The notes under the pieces are model-generated. The model did not search any database. It saw nothing but the letters and a program-made list of their open reading frames with translations, and was not told the DNA's origin. The translations under genes were made by a program, and so were the position numbers. A DNA stretch of 64,000 nucleotides from Dickeya poaceiphila (GTDB lineage: Bacteria; Pseudomonadota; Gammaproteobacteria; Enterobacterales; Enterobacteriaceae), in contig NZ_CP042220.2 of assembly GCF_007858975.2 (NCBI RefSeq), positions 4,216,001 through 4,280,000 of the forward strand, read 5' to 3'. Positions 1 through 9,826 of this stretch are shown in pieces; positions within the stretch are counted from its first letter, which is position 1; every line of letters starts with the position of its first letter.

Positions 1-558
1 TTACAGAACGCCTTCGCCCATACGTTGGATAATGATATGTTCAACAATAATCTGATTCAGGATATGTACCGCCGTCACCCTAACTTGCGAAAAACGCTCG
101 CAGCCAATAATAAAGCAACCAGTCTGGCGGAAATCATTGATTACATTATCGACAATATCGGCAACAACATTACGCTGGAAGATCTTGAAGCCGTCAGCGG
201 TAAATCAAAATTCGATATCTGCCGTCTTTTCAATCAGGTTTATAACATTACGCCAATGCGCTGGATTTGGCGTGTACGCCTGACGCTGGCAAAAGAAATT
301 ATTCATATTTCGCCCAACTGGTCGCTCACCGATATTTGCTACGCCTGCGGTTTTTCCTCCCTGCCGCATTTTTCTCGTTGTTTCACCAAGACCTACAACA
401 TTCCACCGCTGAAATACCGCAAAGCGGTTTCACTGGCACGGGAAAACGAACTGCCCCGTACTATACAAAACATGAGCTTCGATATTATTTTCGGCAAACA
501 ACGCCACCTGTTCTCTCGTCATGTGCTGCTGGACAATATCCAGAATCTCTGCAACTAA
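1..558 (+). CDS. AraC-family transcriptional regulator, 3' part (5' end outside window)
   Basis: The frame is open from the first base, so the gene begins upstream; a TTG at 25 is only an internal codon. The last ~100 visible residues form an AraC-type DNA-binding domain with two helix-turn-helix units: SGKSKFDICRLFNQVYNITP, then LTDICYACGFSSLPHFSRCF followed by the typical PLKYRK end. This is a DNA-binding activator or repressor; the effector domain is not visible. The stretch is more AT-rich than the xyl/arg backbone. It lies near the indigoidine genes. From memory, Dickeya has an AraC regulator, VfmE, in the Vfm quorum-sensing locus that affects virulence and pigment, and this could be it, but I cannot confirm that here. 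Confidence 0.8.
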   Translation, partial: LQNAFAHTLDNDMFNNNLIQDMYRRHPNLRKTLAANNKATSLAEIIDYIIDNIGNNITLEDLEAVSGKSKFDICRLFNQVYNITPMRWIWRVRLTLAKEIIHISPNWSLTDICYACGFSSLPHFSRCFTKTYNIPPLKYRKAVSLARENELPRTIQNMSFDIIFGKQRHLFSRHVLLDNIQNLCN

Positions 559-833
559 AATGCTTATGGTGGGCCTGATTTATCAGCGCCCACCGCCCTA
601 CTGCTGCTCAATTACTATACTGCTTATTTGCTATCATATTCGCGTTGCCGCCATCGGCATCGGACTAAACCGCGACAAATACGATGCATTAAACCTGTCG
701 CAGCATGGATGACATGGATGAATGGCGCTCCCTGATTTTCAGTTCCCGCCTATCCCTGTCCGCGTCAGCTAAAAACGACACAATACGCTGTTACACGCGA
801 GAGCTGGCCATCGTTCCCATCCTTGTTCTGTAT

Positions 834-1445
834 TCAGACCACCGTCAAACTGCTCGCCTTGCCATAGATGCTATAGAGCATCATGGAAAAGTAGGACAAG
901 CTGTGGGTATTGCCCAGCAAAAAACCATGCCCACCCATCATCTTTTCCGCTTCGTTGTTAAGCTGGGTTATCTGGTAGTGATCATCTTCCAGTCCGGCAA
1001 CGTCGCCTTCTCGCAAACGTTGATACTGTTGCTCCAGCAGTAGCGACGCCTTACCGGCTACATCAGCAAAGCTGGCTTTGATCAATTGATGACGGGTGGT
1101 TTTGGTGCCAAAACTGTAGCGGCCAGACAGATGCTGCCAGCTCATGGTTTGCATACGAGCCAGCAACCCCAGACGAGCGACGCACACCAGTATCGGAAAA
1201 CTGGCCGGCAGCGTCGGAACATCCGTACAGCGCACCACATCCAGACCAAGGTGATTCAGCACCCGGTCAAACAGGCGCAGAGACTGACTGGCCTCCAGCA
1301 GACTGCTGATGTCCTGAATCTGATACCCAATCGGGTGAGCGTATGATTTCTCTCCCGACGCTGGCTGCAATAAAACCATCAGCGCATCGGACAGTGGTTG
1401 ATCACGAAAGACTTCCCAAACTCGCTTGATAAGTTCAACTGACAT
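834..1445 (-). CDS. Small protein resembling the C-terminal domain of acyl-CoA dehydrogenases
   Basis: This is a 203-residue protein. I start it at the ATG at 1445, not the upstream one at 1472, because AGGAGG lies six bases before it. Residues ~95-140 (ARLGLLARMQ..., S.R..FG, QLIKASFADVAG) and the end (EAEKMMGGHGFLLGN) look like the helical C-terminal domain of acyl-CoA dehydrogenases, including the LGGHGY-like motif. The N-terminal and flavin-binding beta domains are absent, so a normal dehydrogenase reaction is unlikely. Stand-alone domains of this kind occur in secondary-metabolite loci. Convergent with the AraC gene and downstream of indC on the same strand. Function unknown; the family call is tentative. 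Confidence 0.6.
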   Translation of the reverse strand: MSVELIKRVWEVFRDQPLSDALMVLLQPASGEKSYAHPIGYQIQDISSLLEASQSLRLFDRVLNHLGLDVVRCTDVPTLPASFPILVCVARLGLLARMQTMSWQHLSGRYSFGTKTTRHQLIKASFADVAGKASLLLEQQYQRLREGDVAGLEDDHYQITQLNNEAEKMMGGHGFLLGNTHSLSYFSMMLYSIYGKASSLTVV

Positions 1446-1725
1446 GCCGAACCTCCTGCAATCCATTGGCATTCAGCCAGCTCATGTGGCTACACCGCTT
1501 ATAATCCCAAAGCATCATAGACAGACACATAGCGTGAAGCTTTGCCCCAGCAGCACCGTTTTATGGCTTGCAATCAAGCTCAATCGGTCTGTAACTACTT
1601 TGCCAACAAACAAATTTTGTTTTTGTCCGCAGTTGCCGACACCCGGTTTGCAGCACGTTTCTCATCTCGAAAAGGGGATGTCACCGGGGAAATAGCCAAA
1701 ACATTGGCTCAAAACGGGAGCACAA

Positions 1726-1765
1726 GGCATAAAACGCGCGGGATGTTTTCCGTGCGTTTTATGCC
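1726..1765 (-). terminator. Hairpin downstream of indC
   Basis: A perfect 12-bp inverted repeat (GGCATAAAACGC / GCGTTTTATGCC) encloses a 16-base loop that can pair further. It lies 15 bp beyond the indC stop. There is no strong T-run on the minus strand, so it is a likely but imperfect terminator. Nothing else is visible in the gene-free stretch 1446-1779. Confidence 0.5.
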
Positions 1766-1779
1766 GAGTCTCCCTGTTC

Positions 1780-4700
1780 TTAGGCTGTCATATCACCGTT
1801 GGCATGGATAACACTGATAAGCTCAGCAATCCCCGACTCCTTCAACATACTGTAGTGATCTGCCTTCAGCGCCAGCACCGTCGGCGGCAGTGCGGAAAAC
1901 CCTCTGTGATTCTCAATGAATGAGTAATCATCGCCCTGCGCCTGGATGATAGTGACGGGTGCATTCAGTTGCCGCTGCTCTAGCTCTCTGAAGGTGTAGG
2001 TGAACTCGAAAGTTTGCGCCACAATCCGGATGATCCGCCTGACTACGCCATCATCTAATGCCGGATTAAGTCCGGTGATAAACGCCACAAAACTTTCCTC
2101 ATCGCGTACCGTTTCCAGACAGCGTTCCAATGCCGGGTCGGTGATACTGCCGATGAATACCGAGAACAGAATGGTCAGATAGCCTGGGTTATCAAACCCT
2201 GCCGTACGGCTCATGCCAGCCACCCGTTCATCACGCAATTTCGGCGAACCGGGAGCCAGCAGAAACAGATTATCCACCACCTCGCCCACCTGCTCCAGTT
2301 GCCAGGCAGCTTCAAACGCGACGCGCGCGCCAAAGGAGTAACCCCACAACGTATAAGGCCCGTGAGGCTGATGCTGGCGAATCAGCTCAATATCCCTGGC
2401 AGCCATCTCACTGATGGTGGCATACGGCGCCTCACCGGGGTTGATGCCATGAGCCTGAATGCCAAAAAATGGTCGAACCGAACCCATCCGACGCGCCAGT
2501 AACCGCAGGTTCATGCAGTATCCCCCCAGCCCCGGCCAGCAATAGACAGGCATCTGGCGTCCTTTAGGCTGTAACCGAACCAACCGGGATACCGGCTCCT
2601 GACGCGTGCGACTCAGCCATGTCGCCAGTTTTTCAACGGTAGGCGCCTGAAACAGCACCTGCAACGGCAGGCTGGCGTTCAACGTGGCATTCAGCTCATG
2701 GATAAGACTGACAGCGATCAGCGAGTTTCCTCCTGACTCGAAGAAATTGTCATCCACCGATATAGTCTCGCGCTTTAATTTCGCCTGCCAGACCGCCATG
2801 ATTTGGTGTTCCAGCGGGTTACGGGGGGCAATTATCGTTTTGTGTCTCAGTTCAACATTGATATTCGCCAGCGCTTTCATGTCGATTTTGCCGTTCACCG
2901 TCAGCGGCATTTCATCCAGAATCAGCAACTTGTTCGGCATCATGTAATCCGGCACAAAGGCTGCCAGATCATCACGAACCATCTCCGCCGGCCCTTTCAT
3001 GTGCACCATGTCTTCCTTCATGCCTTCACTGTATTTCTGTTCATCACTGATGCGTCCGCCGATGAAGAAGTAATACGGTCCGGTGCGATGACCGAGTATT
3101 TGCCAGAAACGGCGAGCAGCAGGCAGATCGTTACCGGTTTCCGAGCTATAACCGGAAGACATCAACCCGATGTTCATACCGTTCATCTGCAAACGCTGGA
3201 GTGTTCGCCCCACATGCACGTATCCCGGCCAACCTTCGGTCCGGCTGACGAGACTGATGCCAAACGACGAGCGCTCATATACTGCCTGATTGATGGCGAT
3301 AACATGCTTTTTCTTAATGATGTCATCGGCGATACGCTGCAAGTCGCCACGAACATAGCGGTAGGTCCCCACCGGCAAATCGGCGATCTCTGTGCCGGTG
3401 GTCTGCACATAAATATCCAGATCGTCTTTTGCCAGCAAACACGTTCCGCACTGCACATCGCACGCCCCCAGATAATCATCGTCCGGGTTAATAGCCAACG
3501 GCGCCGGGTTCAGCGCAGCCATATCGCACAGCACGACGCCCAAACCGTAATCCGGCAGTATCTTGTCCAACAGACCAATGATGTGCCCCATTTCGATTTG
3601 CAGCACTTCCCGGATATTGTTTTTGTAGATAGGCTCAATAGCGCTTTTCTTGCCGACAAAGTGCAACCGCAGGCTACCTGGCGGCACCGATGCCTGTTCG
3701 CTGACCCGAATCAACTGGTGCTGAACCGGCTGATAGTAGTAATACCCGGCGGACACCCCGGCCACGCCGTTCAATTCCAGAAATACCTGGGTGGCGTACA
3801 ACGCACCCGGTGACGCATAGGCATATTTGGGCAACAACCGCTCCGCACTGGTGAACTGCCCAAGATAACGCAGACAGTGCCCCAGTTCGTCCAGCGTCAA
3901 AGCACCCCGTCGGCGAGGGACCGCCGCCGGCAGCGGTTCTTGCAACAGCGATAAAATATCGTCACGTCGAACGACGCCACCGTCGTAAAACCGATAGGTT
4001 TTACGGGAGAACGCCGTGCGGCGCTGTTTTTCGTCGGGTTGTTTGCCGGGCAGATCAAGGGTATAGGGATGACTATCTATCGGAAATTCCCGACACCCCT
4101 GGTTCGCCAGTTGCAGCATCACCTGCGCTTTATTGGCTTTGGACTGATGATGTACGCCATGACGCCCCTGATCCATCAGCACCGCTTCGCGGACGTTTAG
4201 TTCAATAAACGCAATCAGGTTCTGATAGCCGGTAAAAGGATCGTTTCTGACGATCACCGCCGCCGCTTTCACCCAATCATGGGTTTCGATTGCCGAACGA
4301 ATCTCATCCAGTTCGACACGATAACCGCGCAGTTTGATCTGATTGTCAGCCCGACCGGCATACTGGACCGTACCATCGTCATTCCAACTGGCGAGATCGC
4401 CGGTTTTGTACAAACGCCCCCCGGAGCCGGTCGGCGCAAACGGATCGGCAATAAAACATTCGGCGGTCAGATCCTCGCGGTTCAGGTAACCCCGTGCCAC
4501 CCCATCACCGCCGATGTACAGTTCCCCGGTTTGCCCAACCGCCACTGGCGTGCAGCAGTTATCCAGAATGTAATAACGAGTATTCGCTATTGGTGTGCCG
4601 ATGGGCAACGTATCCGGTCCCTGCCTGACTGCGGTTGGCTCCACACGGAACGCGGAACTGTTGATGGTACATTCGGTCGGGCCGTACAAATTGACGAGTT

Positions 4701-6237
4701 CGCAATCAGGCAGTGTTTCCAGACACTCCAGCGCCAGATGCTTTTGCAATGCCTCGCCGCCGCTGAAAATCTGCCGCAGTGCCGGACAGTCAGCCAGACG
4801 CTCAGTATCCAGCAATGCCTGTAACAACGTCGGCACACACTGCAATGTAGTCACCTTATACTCCGCCAGCATATCCACCAGGTGCTCCGGATTTCGGTAT
4901 ACGCCCGGCTCACCCATCACCACCTGGCAGCCGCAGGCTGGCGACAGGATTTCCCACTGCGCCGCATCAAAGCTCATCGGTGTTTTCTGCAAAATCACCG
5001 TCTCTTTATCCAACGCAAAAGTCTGTGCCAGCCAGTTCATCTGATTCAGCACGCTATGGTGTTCGATCATGACACCTTTCGGTTTGCCGGTACTGCCAGA
5101 GGTGTAAATCACATAGGCCAAATGATGCGATGAGATATCTATCGCTGGCGCATCGGGCAACGCATGGGCGTGCTGGCGCATAAACGCATCGACATCATCC
5201 GGCGTCACAACCTGTATGCCTTGCGGCGACAGCGCCAGCAGTTGTTCACGCAAATGAAGCTGAGTAACAACGATACGAGTCTGGCTGTTCTCCAGCATAT
5301 AAGCCAGCCGGTCTTCCGGGTACTCCGGCGACAATGGCAGATAAGCATTGCCGGACAGCAGAATCCCCCACACGCCGGTCATCAATGCCAGCGATGGCTC
5401 GACAAACAGTCCCACACAGCTCTCGCTATTCACATTCTGCGCATTCAGGTAGTGCGCCAGCGCGCCTGCCTGCCGGTAGAGCTGCTGGTAACTCAGCTGT
5501 TGATCACGAAATATTACCGCGGTCTGCTCCGGCTGATGTTGCGCCCGGTGTTTCAACTGGGTGACGATGTTCGTCTCACCACGCCACACACAGTCAGTCT
5601 GGTTAAAAGAATGCAACACGCGTTGACACTCGGCATCATCAATCAAACGGATATCAGCCACTGTTTCTGCGCCGTTTTTCGCGGCGAATGCAATTATCTG
5701 GCGCCATACCACAGGCAGTTGCTCTACCTGCACCGCGTTAAAACGCGCCGGGTTAAACCGCAGCGTCAGCATAAATGCCTCTTCGTTGCTGGCAACATGG
5801 CATACCAGCGCCTGAACCGGCTGATTATCCACTGGTGGTTGCCATGTCAGCTCCAGGTCAAAAAGATCATGAAGTGTCTGTTGCTTTTCCAGTGTCAGTA
5901 CCCTGGCTCCTATATTATTTTCCTGTTGAATAGCGTCCGGCGTCATCCAGTTCATCATATTCTGAATAAAACTGACAATTGACGTAGCACTATTAATATT
6001 AATATTTAATGGAATGATATTTTCATGAATGCGGCTGTCATATTTCCAACAAACTATTTCTTGCGGATGCAAATGAAAACCGACAACCATTTCCTCATTC
6101 TGGCTAATACGCGCCACCGCCAGACTCAGAGTGGAAAAGAGATAACGAGCCAGAGAGACATCGTCATGTTCAGGAAATAATCCTTTACTCAATACCCATA
6201 CCGGACTATTGAATACGTCATTTGAGATGTTATCCAT
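1780..6237 (-). CDS. indC: Indigoidine synthase, single-module NRPS with integrated oxidase
   Basis: This 1485-residue cytoplasmic synthetase activates L-glutamine, cyclises and oxidises it; two products dimerise to the blue pigment indigoidine. Domains in order: residues ~1-215, a remnant-like segment resembling the end of a condensation domain; adenylation ~225-690 (core YTSGSTGKPKG ~378-388, NLYGPTEC ~516); an inserted SagB/nitroreductase-like oxidase ~735-1070; the adenylation tail with VNGKID ~1114; peptidyl carrier ~1145-1210 (pantetheine serine in GGNS ~S1172); thioesterase ~1225-1485 (GYSFG, nucleophile ~S1301). The oxidase inserted inside the A domain is diagnostic of the IndC/BpsA family. 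Start ATG has AAGGAT four bases upstream. Last gene of indA-indB-indC; PecS represses the locus in D. dadantii. It needs a phosphopantetheinyl transferase encoded elsewhere. Confidence 0.97.
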   Translation of the reverse strand: MDNISNDVFNSPVWVLSKGLFPEHDDVSLARYLFSTLSLAVARISQNEEMVVGFHLHPQEIVCWKYDSRIHENIIPLNININSATSIVSFIQNMMNWMTPDAIQQENNIGARVLTLEKQQTLHDLFDLELTWQPPVDNQPVQALVCHVASNEEAFMLTLRFNPARFNAVQVEQLPVVWRQIIAFAAKNGAETVADIRLIDDAECQRVLHSFNQTDCVWRGETNIVTQLKHRAQHQPEQTAVIFRDQQLSYQQLYRQAGALAHYLNAQNVNSESCVGLFVEPSLALMTGVWGILLSGNAYLPLSPEYPEDRLAYMLENSQTRIVVTQLHLREQLLALSPQGIQVVTPDDVDAFMRQHAHALPDAPAIDISSHHLAYVIYTSGSTGKPKGVMIEHHSVLNQMNWLAQTFALDKETVILQKTPMSFDAAQWEILSPACGCQVVMGEPGVYRNPEHLVDMLAEYKVTTLQCVPTLLQALLDTERLADCPALRQIFSGGEALQKHLALECLETLPDCELVNLYGPTECTINSSAFRVEPTAVRQGPDTLPIGTPIANTRYYILDNCCTPVAVGQTGELYIGGDGVARGYLNREDLTAECFIADPFAPTGSGGRLYKTGDLASWNDDGTVQYAGRADNQIKLRGYRVELDEIRSAIETHDWVKAAAVIVRNDPFTGYQNLIAFIELNVREAVLMDQGRHGVHHQSKANKAQVMLQLANQGCREFPIDSHPYTLDLPGKQPDEKQRRTAFSRKTYRFYDGGVVRRDDILSLLQEPLPAAVPRRRGALTLDELGHCLRYLGQFTSAERLLPKYAYASPGALYATQVFLELNGVAGVSAGYYYYQPVQHQLIRVSEQASVPPGSLRLHFVGKKSAIEPIYKNNIREVLQIEMGHIIGLLDKILPDYGLGVVLCDMAALNPAPLAINPDDDYLGACDVQCGTCLLAKDDLDIYVQTTGTEIADLPVGTYRYVRGDLQRIADDIIKKKHVIAINQAVYERSSFGISLVSRTEGWPGYVHVGRTLQRLQMNGMNIGLMSSGYSSETGNDLPAARRFWQILGHRTGPYYFFIGGRISDEQKYSEGMKEDMVHMKGPAEMVRDDLAAFVPDYMMPNKLLILDEMPLTVNGKIDMKALANINVELRHKTIIAPRNPLEHQIMAVWQAKLKRETISVDDNFFESGGNSLIAVSLIHELNATLNASLPLQVLFQAPTVEKLATWLSRTRQEPVSRLVRLQPKGRQMPVYCWPGLGGYCMNLRLLARRMGSVRPFFGIQAHGINPGEAPYATISEMAARDIELIRQHQPHGPYTLWGYSFGARVAFEAAWQLEQVGEVVDNLFLLAPGSPKLRDERVAGMSRTAGFDNPGYLTILFSVFIGSITDPALERCLETVRDEESFVAFITGLNPALDDGVVRRIIRIVAQTFEFTYTFRELEQRQLNAPVTIIQAQGDDYSFIENHRGFSALPPTVLALKADHYSMLKESGIAELISVIHANGDMTA

Positions 6238-6314
6238 TACAATCCTTATTTACGAATCAATAAAAACACGATTGAAAGATTTTATTTCCGGGCAACTACA
6301 TGCCGTACATAAGA

Positions 6315-6345
6315 TTTGGCCTCAGATGTCAGTCTTAAGGCCAAA
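6315..6345 (-). repeat. Inverted repeat between indB and indC
   Basis: TTTGGCCT and AGGCCAAA (8 bp, 15-base loop) lie in the 153-bp gap between indB and indC. With no T-run it is not an obvious terminator. It could be an attenuator, an mRNA stabiliser that sets the indC level, or an operator for a separate indC promoter. The role is inferred. Confidence 0.4.
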
Positions 6346-6390
6346 TGTATTTTCTGGACAACTCTAGCGATTAAGAAAAATCGGGTAGAC

Positions 6391-7083
6391 TCAGTAATAA
6401 GACATCGGGGAAGAAGACTTTCTTAATAAAGCGTGGGCAGCCCCGACTACCTCGCTAAATGTATCAACTATTACCTGCGGCTCTGCCGCTTTGAGCTGAT
6501 CACTATTGTGAACGCCCCAGGTAACCGCAATGGCAACCATTCCAGCCTGTTTAGCCATCAGCAAATCATGTGTGGTGTCTCCCACCATCGCAGTGGTGGC
6601 CGCCTCGGCCCCCAGGCGAGACATCGCCAGCAACCCCATTTCAGGGTGTGGTTTAGGATGCGTCACCATGTCTGCGCCCACCACCAGATCAAAGAACGGC
6701 CATAACCCTGCCGCTTCCAGCAACGCCCTGGCACTGACGAATACCTTGCTGGTGGCGACCGCCAGCGTATACCCTTGCCTTTTAAGCAAGGTCAGCCCGT
6801 CCACAACGCCGGGAAAAACCAGACCGGGCGCCTGCGGCAGCACCTGCTCACGAAAAACAGCCTGATACTGCCTGACAGCTTCGGTTACCCGTTTATCCTC
6901 AACCGGCAGCGACAAAATCTGACCAAATGCGTTCTCCAGCGGCAAACCAATGGTGGCGCGGATAGCATGGCTATCCTCACATGGCATTCCCAGATCACGC
7001 AATGCCGTGATAAATGCACTGACAATCCCGCTCGGCGTATCCACCAACGTGCCGTCCAAATCAAAAATGATAAGTGGTTTCAT
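6391..7083 (-). CDS. indB: HAD-family phosphatase of the indigoidine cluster
   Basis: A 230-residue haloacid-dehalogenase hydrolase. Motif I is FDLDGTLVDTP near the N-terminus (nucleophile Asp8, acid Asp10), motif II is VATSK, and motif III/IV is GDTTHD preceded by a lysine at HPKPHP. It resembles phosphoglycolate phosphatase and pseudouridine-phosphate phosphatases. It lies 11 bp downstream of indA, so the two are co-transcribed; SD AAGGAT precedes the ATG. Pairing of a PsuG-like protein with a HAD phosphatase is conserved in indigoidine and minimycin clusters, which suggests handling of a phosphorylated pseudouridine-type compound. Its exact role in pigment formation is not shown by the sequence. 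Confidence 0.9.
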   Translation of the reverse strand: MKPLIIFDLDGTLVDTPSGIVSAFITALRDLGMPCEDSHAIRATIGLPLENAFGQILSLPVEDKRVTEAVRQYQAVFREQVLPQAPGLVFPGVVDGLTLLKRQGYTLAVATSKVFVSARALLEAAGLWPFFDLVVGADMVTHPKPHPEMGLLAMSRLGAEAATTAMVGDTTHDLLMAKQAGMVAIAVTWGVHNSDQLKAAEPQVIVDTFSEVVGAAHALLRKSSSPMSYY

Positions 7084-7094
7084 GAGACATATCC

Positions 7095-8045
7095 TTATGC
7101 CTGATTTTGCTGCCGCAGATAGTCGGCATGGGCGCAGGCCAGCTTACCGGCCAGCGCCGCCGTGCTGATCAGCACCGACATATTGGCTTTAACTGTGCGA
7201 CCTTGCGTGGCTTTGGCAACGGCACGCATCAGATACGGCGTGGTGCCTGGTCCGCGAATACCCTCATGTTCCGCCTGAATCGCCGCTTCACAGATAATCG
7301 ACTCGACTTCATCCTTGTCGATAGCATCCTCATCATGAATGGGGTGGGTAATCAGCACCGAACTCCGGTTACCCAGCTTCCAGTACATCTCAACGGAGCG
7401 AGCCACCATAGCCGCATCATCCAGACGATGCGGACTGCGCAACCCACTGGAACGACAATAAAAAGCGGGAAAATCGTCGTATTGATAGGAAATGAGGGGT
7501 ACACATTGGGTTTCCAGATATTCCAACGTCAGACCAAGGTCAAGAATGCTCTTGGCACCCGCACATACCACTGCGACCTGAGAGCGGGTGAACTGGATCA
7601 GATCGGCAGAAATATCCATCGATTTTTCCGCCCCTCGATGTACGCCGCCAATACCCGCCGATGCAAAGAAAGCAATACCGGCCAGATCCGCTGCCACCAG
7701 CGACGACGCGACAGTGGTTGCGCCTATGCCGCCTTGCGCCAGAATTAACGGAATATCACGGCTGCTGGCCTTGGGAACACCGTTGGTCGCCCCAAACCGT
7801 TCGATATCAGCATCCGACATGCCAATAAGAAACCGACCATTTTCGATACCGATCGTCGCCGGAATGGCGCCTTCGGCACGAACAGCTGCTTCAATTTTTT
7901 GGGCCGTGTCCACATTGCCGGGATAAGGCAGACCATGGGCAATCACGGTTGACTCCAACGCTACTACCGGCTTACCAGTATCTAGCGCGTCCTTTACTTC
8001 ATCGCTAACCCGTAGCAATTCATGCAAAAAATCCGTTTTAGACAT
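7095..8045 (-). CDS. indA: Pseudouridine-5'-phosphate glycosidase-like protein
   Basis: This 316-residue protein matches the PsuG family along its length: [16 protein letters not shown] near residue 30 (catalytic Glu), [21 protein letters not shown] in the middle, and [21 protein letters not shown] (catalytic Lys region) near 165. PsuG enzymes reversibly join or split ribose-5-phosphate and uracil at a C-C bond. First gene of indABC, preceded by GGATGAGAG and a short leader hairpin (GTCAGG/CCTGAC, 8070-8087). In Dickeya it is co-regulated with indC by PecS. Whether it serves indigoidine itself or a related C-nucleoside is open. Confidence 0.93.
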   Translation of the reverse strand: MSKTDFLHELLRVSDEVKDALDTGKPVVALESTVIAHGLPYPGNVDTAQKIEAAVRAEGAIPATIGIENGRFLIGMSDADIERFGATNGVPKASSRDIPLILAQGGIGATTVASSLVAADLAGIAFFASAGIGGVHRGAEKSMDISADLIQFTRSQVAVVCAGAKSILDLGLTLEYLETQCVPLISYQYDDFPAFYCRSSGLRSPHRLDDAAMVARSVEMYWKLGNRSSVLITHPIHDEDAIDKDEVESIICEAAIQAEHEGIRGPGTTPYLMRAVAKATQGRTVKANMSVLISTAALAGKLACAHADYLRQQNQA

Positions 8046-8608
8046 AATATTCTCTCATCCAAGGGTTATGTCAGGTTATATCCTGACGATGCCGTACCCA
8101 CAGACGCAGGGGTGGTGATGACTCACGTCTGGTATTAATGACATAGCAATCATTAAGCTCATGATATTATCGAAAATAATACATCCTGAATTATCATCGA
8201 CTCATATTAAGCACAAGTAGCTTACTCTACTGAATGATGTATAGTCTCATTATTAAATAAAAAAATGTTTTTTCTGTCTGCAAGATATCGGCTATTAATC
8301 TAATCACCTAAATTTATTAGCCAACATTCCGTCATGCATCGATTTTTAGAAAGGTGGGTTTTATTATTGAATTTATAAAATGAGCATCGCTCGATGCACC
8401 GTCACGCACGGTATTACAAGGATCATTACGAACCTTGTTCTGAAAAAACGACACAGACTGTGTTATTCCAAAAACCATCTTTTTTCCGAAAAAAAAGTAT
8501 TAAAGTTACATAGATTGCTTTAATATTGCACACCCAATATTATTTTATGATAAATTAAACAAAAATATTTTTTTATTTAGCAAAGAAATCGGATTGTGCT
8601 AAGCGTTT
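8046..8608 (-). promoter_or_regulatory. AT-rich indA upstream region
   Basis: This 563-bp gene-free stretch separates the end of pecM from the start of indA. It must hold the indA promoter and any pecM terminator. It is very AT-rich with many A/T tracts (8450-8600 above all), which favours curved DNA and nucleoid-protein binding. In D. dadantii PecS binds the indA upstream region. I cannot place -35/-10 boxes with certainty and see no ORF worth calling. Confidence 0.5.
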
Positions 8609-9466
8609 CTATTTTTTCTTTCTGCTAAAAAGAGAAATATCCTGCACCATCACAATTCCAGAAAAAATTAATACCACACCGACTAACTGCGCATCGGACA
8701 TGACCTGATGAAGAAATAGAAACCCCAGCAGCAGGGCGACCAGTGGGCTGAGAAAACCCAGCATTGACATCATTACCGGAGAGTTTGCTTCAATACCGGA
8801 AAACCACATGAAATAGGCCAGCAGAGAGCCAGGAACGGCCAGGTAGCAATAACCCGCGAGATTGGTCAAGGTCATCGCATCCGGCAACGGCTCTGCGCAT
8901 ATCTGTATCGGCAGAATGACCAGCCCACCACAAAACAGCTGCCAGCCAGTAAACGTCAACATGGTCATACCAATCGGGCGGCCCCATTTCTTGGTCAGCA
9001 CCAGACCGGACGCCATACTCACCGTCGCCAGCACCGAAGCCACCAATCCAGCCGGATTCAACGGCGCTTCCGGCAGCGAAATCAGCAACGTGATGCCAAT
9101 ACCGCCAGTGACAGCCGCCACCATGTGTTTTTTCAGCACTGGCTGCGTCAGCAACAGGAAAGACAGCAGAATGACAAGCAACGGCTGAAGCGACCCCACC
9201 AACGCCACGACACCACCCGGCAGGCGATAGGCAGCAAAAAACAGCAGCACAAAGAACACGCCGATGTTGAGCGCGCCCAATACAAACAAACGCCATAACC
9301 AATTGGCTGGCGGCAGAGTTTTGCCGAGAATAAGAATAATACCCGCCGGTAACGCGCGAATCAGCGCCGCCAGCAGTGGTTTATCAGCGGGAAGAAACTG
9401 AGTGGTAACAAAGTAGGTAGTGCCCCATACACAAGGAGCGTAAAAAGCGAAATCCTTTAATTTCAC
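8609..9466 (-). CDS. pecM: EamA/DMT-family inner-membrane exporter PecM
   Basis: A 285-residue very hydrophobic protein with about ten membrane spans in two EamA repeats (second repeat from ~140). It begins KLKDFAFYAPCVWGTTYFVTTQFLP, typical of drug/metabolite transporters. I start it at the GTG at 9466, which has GAGGAAG about nine bases upstream. In D. dadantii PecM is needed for full PecS activity and is thought to export indigoidine. It lies divergent to pecS and upstream of indA. The basic tail (SRKKK) suggests a cytoplasmic C-terminus. Confidence 0.93.
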   Translation of the reverse strand: MKLKDFAFYAPCVWGTTYFVTTQFLPADKPLLAALIRALPAGIILILGKTLPPANWLWRLFVLGALNIGVFFVLLFFAAYRLPGGVVALVGSLQPLLVILLSFLLLTQPVLKKHMVAAVTGGIGITLLISLPEAPLNPAGLVASVLATVSMASGLVLTKKWGRPIGMTMLTFTGWQLFCGGLVILPIQICAEPLPDAMTLTNLAGYCYLAVPGSLLAYFMWFSGIEANSPVMMSMLGFLSPLVALLLGFLFLHQVMSDAQLVGVVLIFSGIVMVQDISLFSRKKK

Positions 9467-9668
9467 GAATAGATCTTCCTCAAACTGTTCCTGTCAAAAA
9501 CAAGAGCCGGCTTTGCCAGCCCTGATCAGCCTGAGGCGTCATGCACAACCTCCCTGGCTGTACAGAAGGCGCACATCCTTGTGCAGTTCTCCTGACTTAC
9601 TCACTGGTGATCTTCCCTTATCCTGACGCACCACATTCCGTGTAATTCATTAATAACACCGCATATTA

Positions 9669-9691
9669 CGATATTGTAATATACGAAAACA
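9669..9691 (-). promoter_or_regulatory. PecS operator in the pecM/pecS intergenic region
   Basis: On the minus strand this reads TCGTATATTACAATATCG, which matches the PecS consensus I recall (core TCGTATATTACGA, then three bases and CG) at nearly every position. A second similar half, CATATTACGATAT, overlaps it on the plus strand. It lies in the 360-bp divergent region 9467-9826, whose AT-rich centre would hold both promoters, and fits pecS autoregulation. Assigned from remembered consensus. Confidence 0.65.
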
Positions 9692-9826
9692 TATTTTATT
9701 TGTCAATAAAGAGCGAAGTTGAATATTTCCTGCCAGAATATTACAGTAGAACTGATGGCGTAACGGTATTGCCGTACACCTCAATAAAAAGGGATGGTTT
9801 TTTATATTAATCAAGGATATCAACTA

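Noticed and set aside
705..1043. 112-codon frame on the plus strand
   Set aside because: Antisense to the better supported 834-1445 gene, no ribosome binding site and no recognisable domain.
2803..3813. 336-codon plus-strand frame inside indC
   Set aside because: A shadow of the high-GC NRPS gene: composition rich in His/Arg/Gln with no domain.
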